Made by a program: the position numbers and the translations under genes. Of a stretch of 64,000 bases of DNA, positions 61,331 through 64,000 are shown in pieces. Position 1 is the first letter of the stretch, and each line of letters starts with the position of its first letter. The notes under the pieces were generated by a model. It was not told where the DNA came from. It searched no databases and saw only the letters and a list, made by a program, of their open reading frames with translations. Source of the stretch: Pelagibacterales bacterium SAG-MED19. GTDB lineage: Bacteria; Pseudomonadota; Alphaproteobacteria; Pelagibacterales; Pelagibacteraceae. The stretch covers positions 62,001-126,000 of the forward strand of contig JACWDQ010000001.1 in the NCBI GenBank assembly GCA_014654035.1, in the 5' to 3' direction.

Positions 61331-64000
61331 ATGATTTTCATATTTTCTTTTTTAACTGGAATATTTTTTAATCAAATAAATATATTCAAAAACATTAAAA
61401 TTTATTATTCGATAATGTTTTTATTATTTTTATTATCTTTATTCTATATTTCTATTGATGTAATTACTGGTGATGGATTTACTCGATCATTTTGGCTTCA
61501 TTTGCAAAGCGATTTAACTGGTGCTACTTATTTACCTTATCTTTTAATATTCTTTTTCAGATCATTATTTTTTATTTTATCTTTTGTAATAGGTTTTGTA
61601 ATACAAAAAAAAATTTTTCGATTTTTATTAATTAAGAATTATTATTTTAGGATGATAATATTAATATTTGTTATTTTTTTTAATCCTGCATCAATGTCTT
61701 TAATTAAAAGTTTTAAAATGACATATGGTACTTCTGGTATTAAGAATAATCTTAATTTTAGTGATTATTATAAAAGTGTAAATAATTTGCCCGAAGATTT
61801 TATCAATAGAGATTTAATCGTAATATCAGTAGAAAGTTTAGAAAGAACATTTTATACTAATGAAGAATTAAAAAAAATTTTAGATTTATCTCTTCTTAAG
61901 AGAAAAGACTTAATTGATTTTACTAATATAAATCAAGCTAATGGTTACACAGATTGGACGATAGCTGGCCTTGTAGCTGCTAACTGTGGCTTACCATTGG
62001 TTAATTATAGGTTTTATTCAAACTTCAATTGTTTGACTGACTTGCTGTTCAAAAAAAAATACAACTTAATGACCATTCAAGGTACTTTACCAGAGTTCGC
62101 TGGTAATGGAAATTTTTATAAAATTCATAATGTAAAAAAAATAATTGGACTCAAAGAGATATCTGATCATTTTTCTAAAAAGAATAAAAAAATAGTATCG
62201 AGTCGATGGGGTGTCTATGATCATTTTGTTTTAGAATATGCTTCTAATCAAATTAAAGACTTAGAAAATCAAAATAATCCTTATGCTGTTTGGATAAATA
62301 CAGTTGATACACACCCACCAAATGGACTGCTATCTAATAATTGTAAAAAAATAAGCAAAGATATATCATTAAATTTTTTAAAGGTAGTTCATTGTACTGA
62401 TTTATATCTCAATAATTTTATTAATCAGATTAATAAATATGATAAAAAAAAGAATAACTTAATAATTGTTCATTCTGACCATTTGTTAATGCATTCTCCA
62501 ATTACAAAAAAATATTTTAAAGATAATAATAAAAGAAAAAATTTATTTTTGGTTATAGATCCATATAAAAACAATGGGAAAAAAGAAGTAGATATCAGTG
62601 GCAATACTTTAGATATTCCAGCAACCATTTCTGATTACTTACGAGGTGACAAAAAGTTGGGTTTAGGCGTTAGTTTATTGTCAAATAATGATAAAAAAAT
62701 TCAATCTTTATCAAGTAGCAAACAAAATTTATCTCAAATTATTAAAATTTTTGAAAATGATTTAAATAATATTAATAAAAAAATAATTTTTTTGAATGGA
62801 AAAATTTTAACAGATGAAAACTTAATTAATTTCATCGAGTTTACATCTGGTTTTAGAGTCAAGCTACCCCTTCTTTCTGTAGATAATAGAATGGTTGAAA
62901 TTATAACTAATGCTAAAGGTCTGCCTATGGAAAAAATTGAGACAATGATTTTTAATGAAATTATTAAAAAAAATAAACAAATAAAATTTGAAGCAATAGG
63001 AAGTTGTGATGAAATTAATTTTGCTTTAATCGCAAATAAGATTGAATGTAGATTTATGTATATAGATGTTAATGAAAAAGATGAAATGATTAATATTAAG
63101 ATCTATCCTTATAATGACTACTTTGATAAAAATATATTTATTAGTAACAATATAAACAAAAAAAAATTTATTTCGAGAATAAACGAATTAAATGATAACC
63201 CATATAATTTTAATATTTTAGTAAAAAACTTAAGAGAGGATATTAAAGAAAACTTAAGTAAGTTTGCACCTTGGATATTTCCAACAATAAAGAAATTATA
63301 TTTATATTCAAAATATAATTATAAAAAAATATATTTTAAATTTACTAAAGACAATAATATTCTAGAAAAAGAATTTTTATTAAAGGATGATACTTTTATA
63401 GCACAAGCAGGGGGTGCTATTGATGGTTATATCCATACTAACTCATTAGAAGCTTTAAACAAAAATTATGATTTAGGAGCCAAATATTTCGAACTTGATT
63501 TAAACTTAACCTCAGACAATAAAATTGTCGCTGTTCAAGACTGGCAATCTTGGAAAAAACGTACAAACTATGAAGGAAATATTCCACCAACATTAGAAAC
63601 TTTTTTAATATATAAAATTGATAATAAATTTTCACCTTTAGATTATTCAAGAATTTTAGATTGGTTTTTGAGCCATCCAGATACTACATTAATTACTCAC
63701 AAACTTAATGACGCTTTAATTATAAGAGAAATATTTAAAAAAATTCAGAATAACCTAATTATTAGATTAGGAACTAACGACTCTATTAATAAAGCCCTTT
63801 CAAAAGATTTTTCTAAAATTTTGATCTCAGAAAAAATAATATGGGAAAATAACTTTTCGAAAAATTATTTAAACTATCTGATTTATAAAAATAATGTTCC
63901 ATATGGATTTTATGTTAATAAAAACACAATTTATGAAAAACCTGATTTTTTTAAAACTGCAAAATCTTTAGGTTTTAAAGTACATGTATATCAAGAAAAG
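61331..64000 (+). CDS. OpgB/MdoB-type phosphoglycerol transferase fused to a GDPD-like domain (3' partial)
   Basis: One frame stays open from the ATG at 61331 to the window end (890 codons, no stop). The N-terminus has about three membrane helices (within residues 1-120). A sulfatase-fold catalytic domain follows: Glu168 in VISVESLERTF, the nucleophile Thr210 in GYTDWTIAGLVAANCGLPL, VDTHPPNG, and Asp383-His384 in IVHSDHLLMHS. This pattern matches OpgB, which moves phosphoglycerol from phosphatidylglycerol to periplasmic glucans. Residues about 430-680 are a poorly recognised region. From about 688 a glycerophosphodiesterase-like domain begins (AGGAIDGYIHTNSLEALN, ELDLN at 721-725). Two expected catalytic His positions are Gln692 and Gln736. 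It follows the PhyH-like gene after 21 bp. Confidence 0.85.
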   Translation, partial: MIFIFSFLTGIFFNQINIFKNIKIYYSIMFLLFLLSLFYISIDVITGDGFTRSFWLHLQSDLTGATYLPYLLIFFFRSLFFILSFVIGFVIQKKIFRFLLIKNYYFRMIILIFVIFFNPASMSLIKSFKMTYGTSGIKNNLNFSDYYKSVNNLPEDFINRDLIVISVESLERTFYTNEELKKILDLSLLKRKDLIDFTNINQANGYTDWTIAGLVAANCGLPLVNYRFYSNFNCLTDLLFKKKYNLMTIQGTLPEFAGNGNFYKIHNVKKIIGLKEISDHFSKKNKKIVSSRWGVYDHFVLEYASNQIKDLENQNNPYAVWINTVDTHPPNGLLSNNCKKISKDISLNFLKVVHCTDLYLNNFINQINKYDKKKNNLIIVHSDHLLMHSPITKKYFKDNNKRKNLFLVIDPYKNNGKKEVDISGNTLDIPATISDYLRGDKKLGLGVSLLSNNDKKIQSLSSSKQNLSQIIKIFENDLNNINKKIIFLNGKILTDENLINFIEFTSGFRVKLPLLSVDNRMVEIITNAKGLPMEKIETMIFNEIIKKNKQIKFEAIGSCDEINFALIANKIECRFMYIDVNEKDEMINIKIYPYNDYFDKNIFISNNINKKKFISRINELNDNPYNFNILVKNLREDIKENLSKFAPWIFPTIKKLYLYSKYNYKKIYFKFTKDNNILEKEFLLKDDTFIAQAGGAIDGYIHTNSLEALNKNYDLGAKYFELDLNLTSDNKIVAVQDWQSWKKRTNYEGNIPPTLETFLIYKIDNKFSPLDYSRILDWFLSHPDTTLITHKLNDALIIREIFKKIQNNLIIRLGTNDSINKALSKDFSKILISEKIIWENNFSKNYLNYLIYKNNVPYGFYVNKNTIYEKPDFFKTAKSLGFKVHVYQEK

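Noticed and set aside
63438-63650. A 70-residue frame on the - strand near the window end
   Set aside because: It is antisense to the long OpgB-GDPD reading frame, whose domain motifs are clear.

Overview
The window looks like a chromosomal segment of a streamlined marine alphaproteobacterium of the SAR11 type (Pelagibacterales). The signs are very AT-rich DNA (judged by eye, not computed), almost no intergenic space, many 1-4 bp stop/start overlaps, and a gene set typical of that group: a TctABC uptake system, a polar amino-acid ABC system, a methylcitrate cycle, a SpeD-SpeE fusion, class II DAHP synthase and a GcvT-domain demethylase/dehydrogenase. No insertion sequence, prophage, CRISPR array or rRNA gene was seen. 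No stretch above about 200 bases lacks a gene.

Layout. 1-3.7 kb: 3' end of a dimethylglycine/sarcosine dehydrogenase-type gene, a BASS-family transporter, a double winged-helix regulator and two tiny tail-anchored proteins. 3.8 kb: a tRNA with anticodon CAT flanked by a perfect 11-bp inverted repeat. 3.9-5.8 kb: rmlA-rmlB, making dTDP-4-keto-6-deoxyglucose. 5.8-10.4 kb: a polyamine / methylthioadenosine module, with apt divergent from mtnP, a SHOCT lipoprotein, mtnA, a FucA-like aldolase and a speD-speE fusion. 10.5-19.4 kb: transport, comprising an ABC binding protein with two permeases but no ATPase, then an M24 hydrolase-like protein, a GT9 enzyme, an AbrB-type membrane protein and tctC-tctB-tctA. 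19.4-28.3 kb: mixed metabolism and housekeeping (GT4, redoxin, gamma carbonic anhydrase homologue, flavin-binding protein, hydroxyisobutyrate dehydrogenase family, MFS, rpoZ, dusA, TauE, a lipoprotein and a charged coiled-coil protein).

28.3-37.8 kb: phosphohexomutase, class I ribonucleotide reductase nrdAB, a methyltransferase, the methylcitrate operon prpD-prpB-prpC and gph. 37.9-46.9 kb, all on the + strand: stand-alone GlmU acetyltransferase domain, glmS, class II DAHP synthase, nadE, cysS, cimA, an rRNA/tRNA methyltransferase and rpsD. 46.9-54.1 kb, all on the - strand: sfsA, map, purB, purC, purS, purQ, purL, bolA and grxD, nearly touching throughout. 54.1-64 kb: a short CinA-type gene followed by a surface-glycan region with zinc-finger C-methyltransferase, GT2, cupin, DegT aminotransferase, two phytanoyl-CoA-dioxygenase-like proteins and a very large protein.

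The most interesting items are these. (1) An uninterrupted reading frame from 61331 to the window end (at least 890 codons) joins an OpgB/MdoB-type phosphoglycerol transferase (sulfatase fold) to a C-terminal glycerophosphodiesterase-like domain whose two expected catalytic histidines both read as glutamine. (2) The 5.8-10.4 kb module appears to pair MTA production by SpeDE with complete recycling: adenine through Apt, and the ribose part through MtnP, MtnA and a FucA/Ald2-type aldolase to DHAP. (3) Strong intercistronic stem-loops sit beside solute-binding-protein genes. All functional calls come from reading the sequence. No database search was run.
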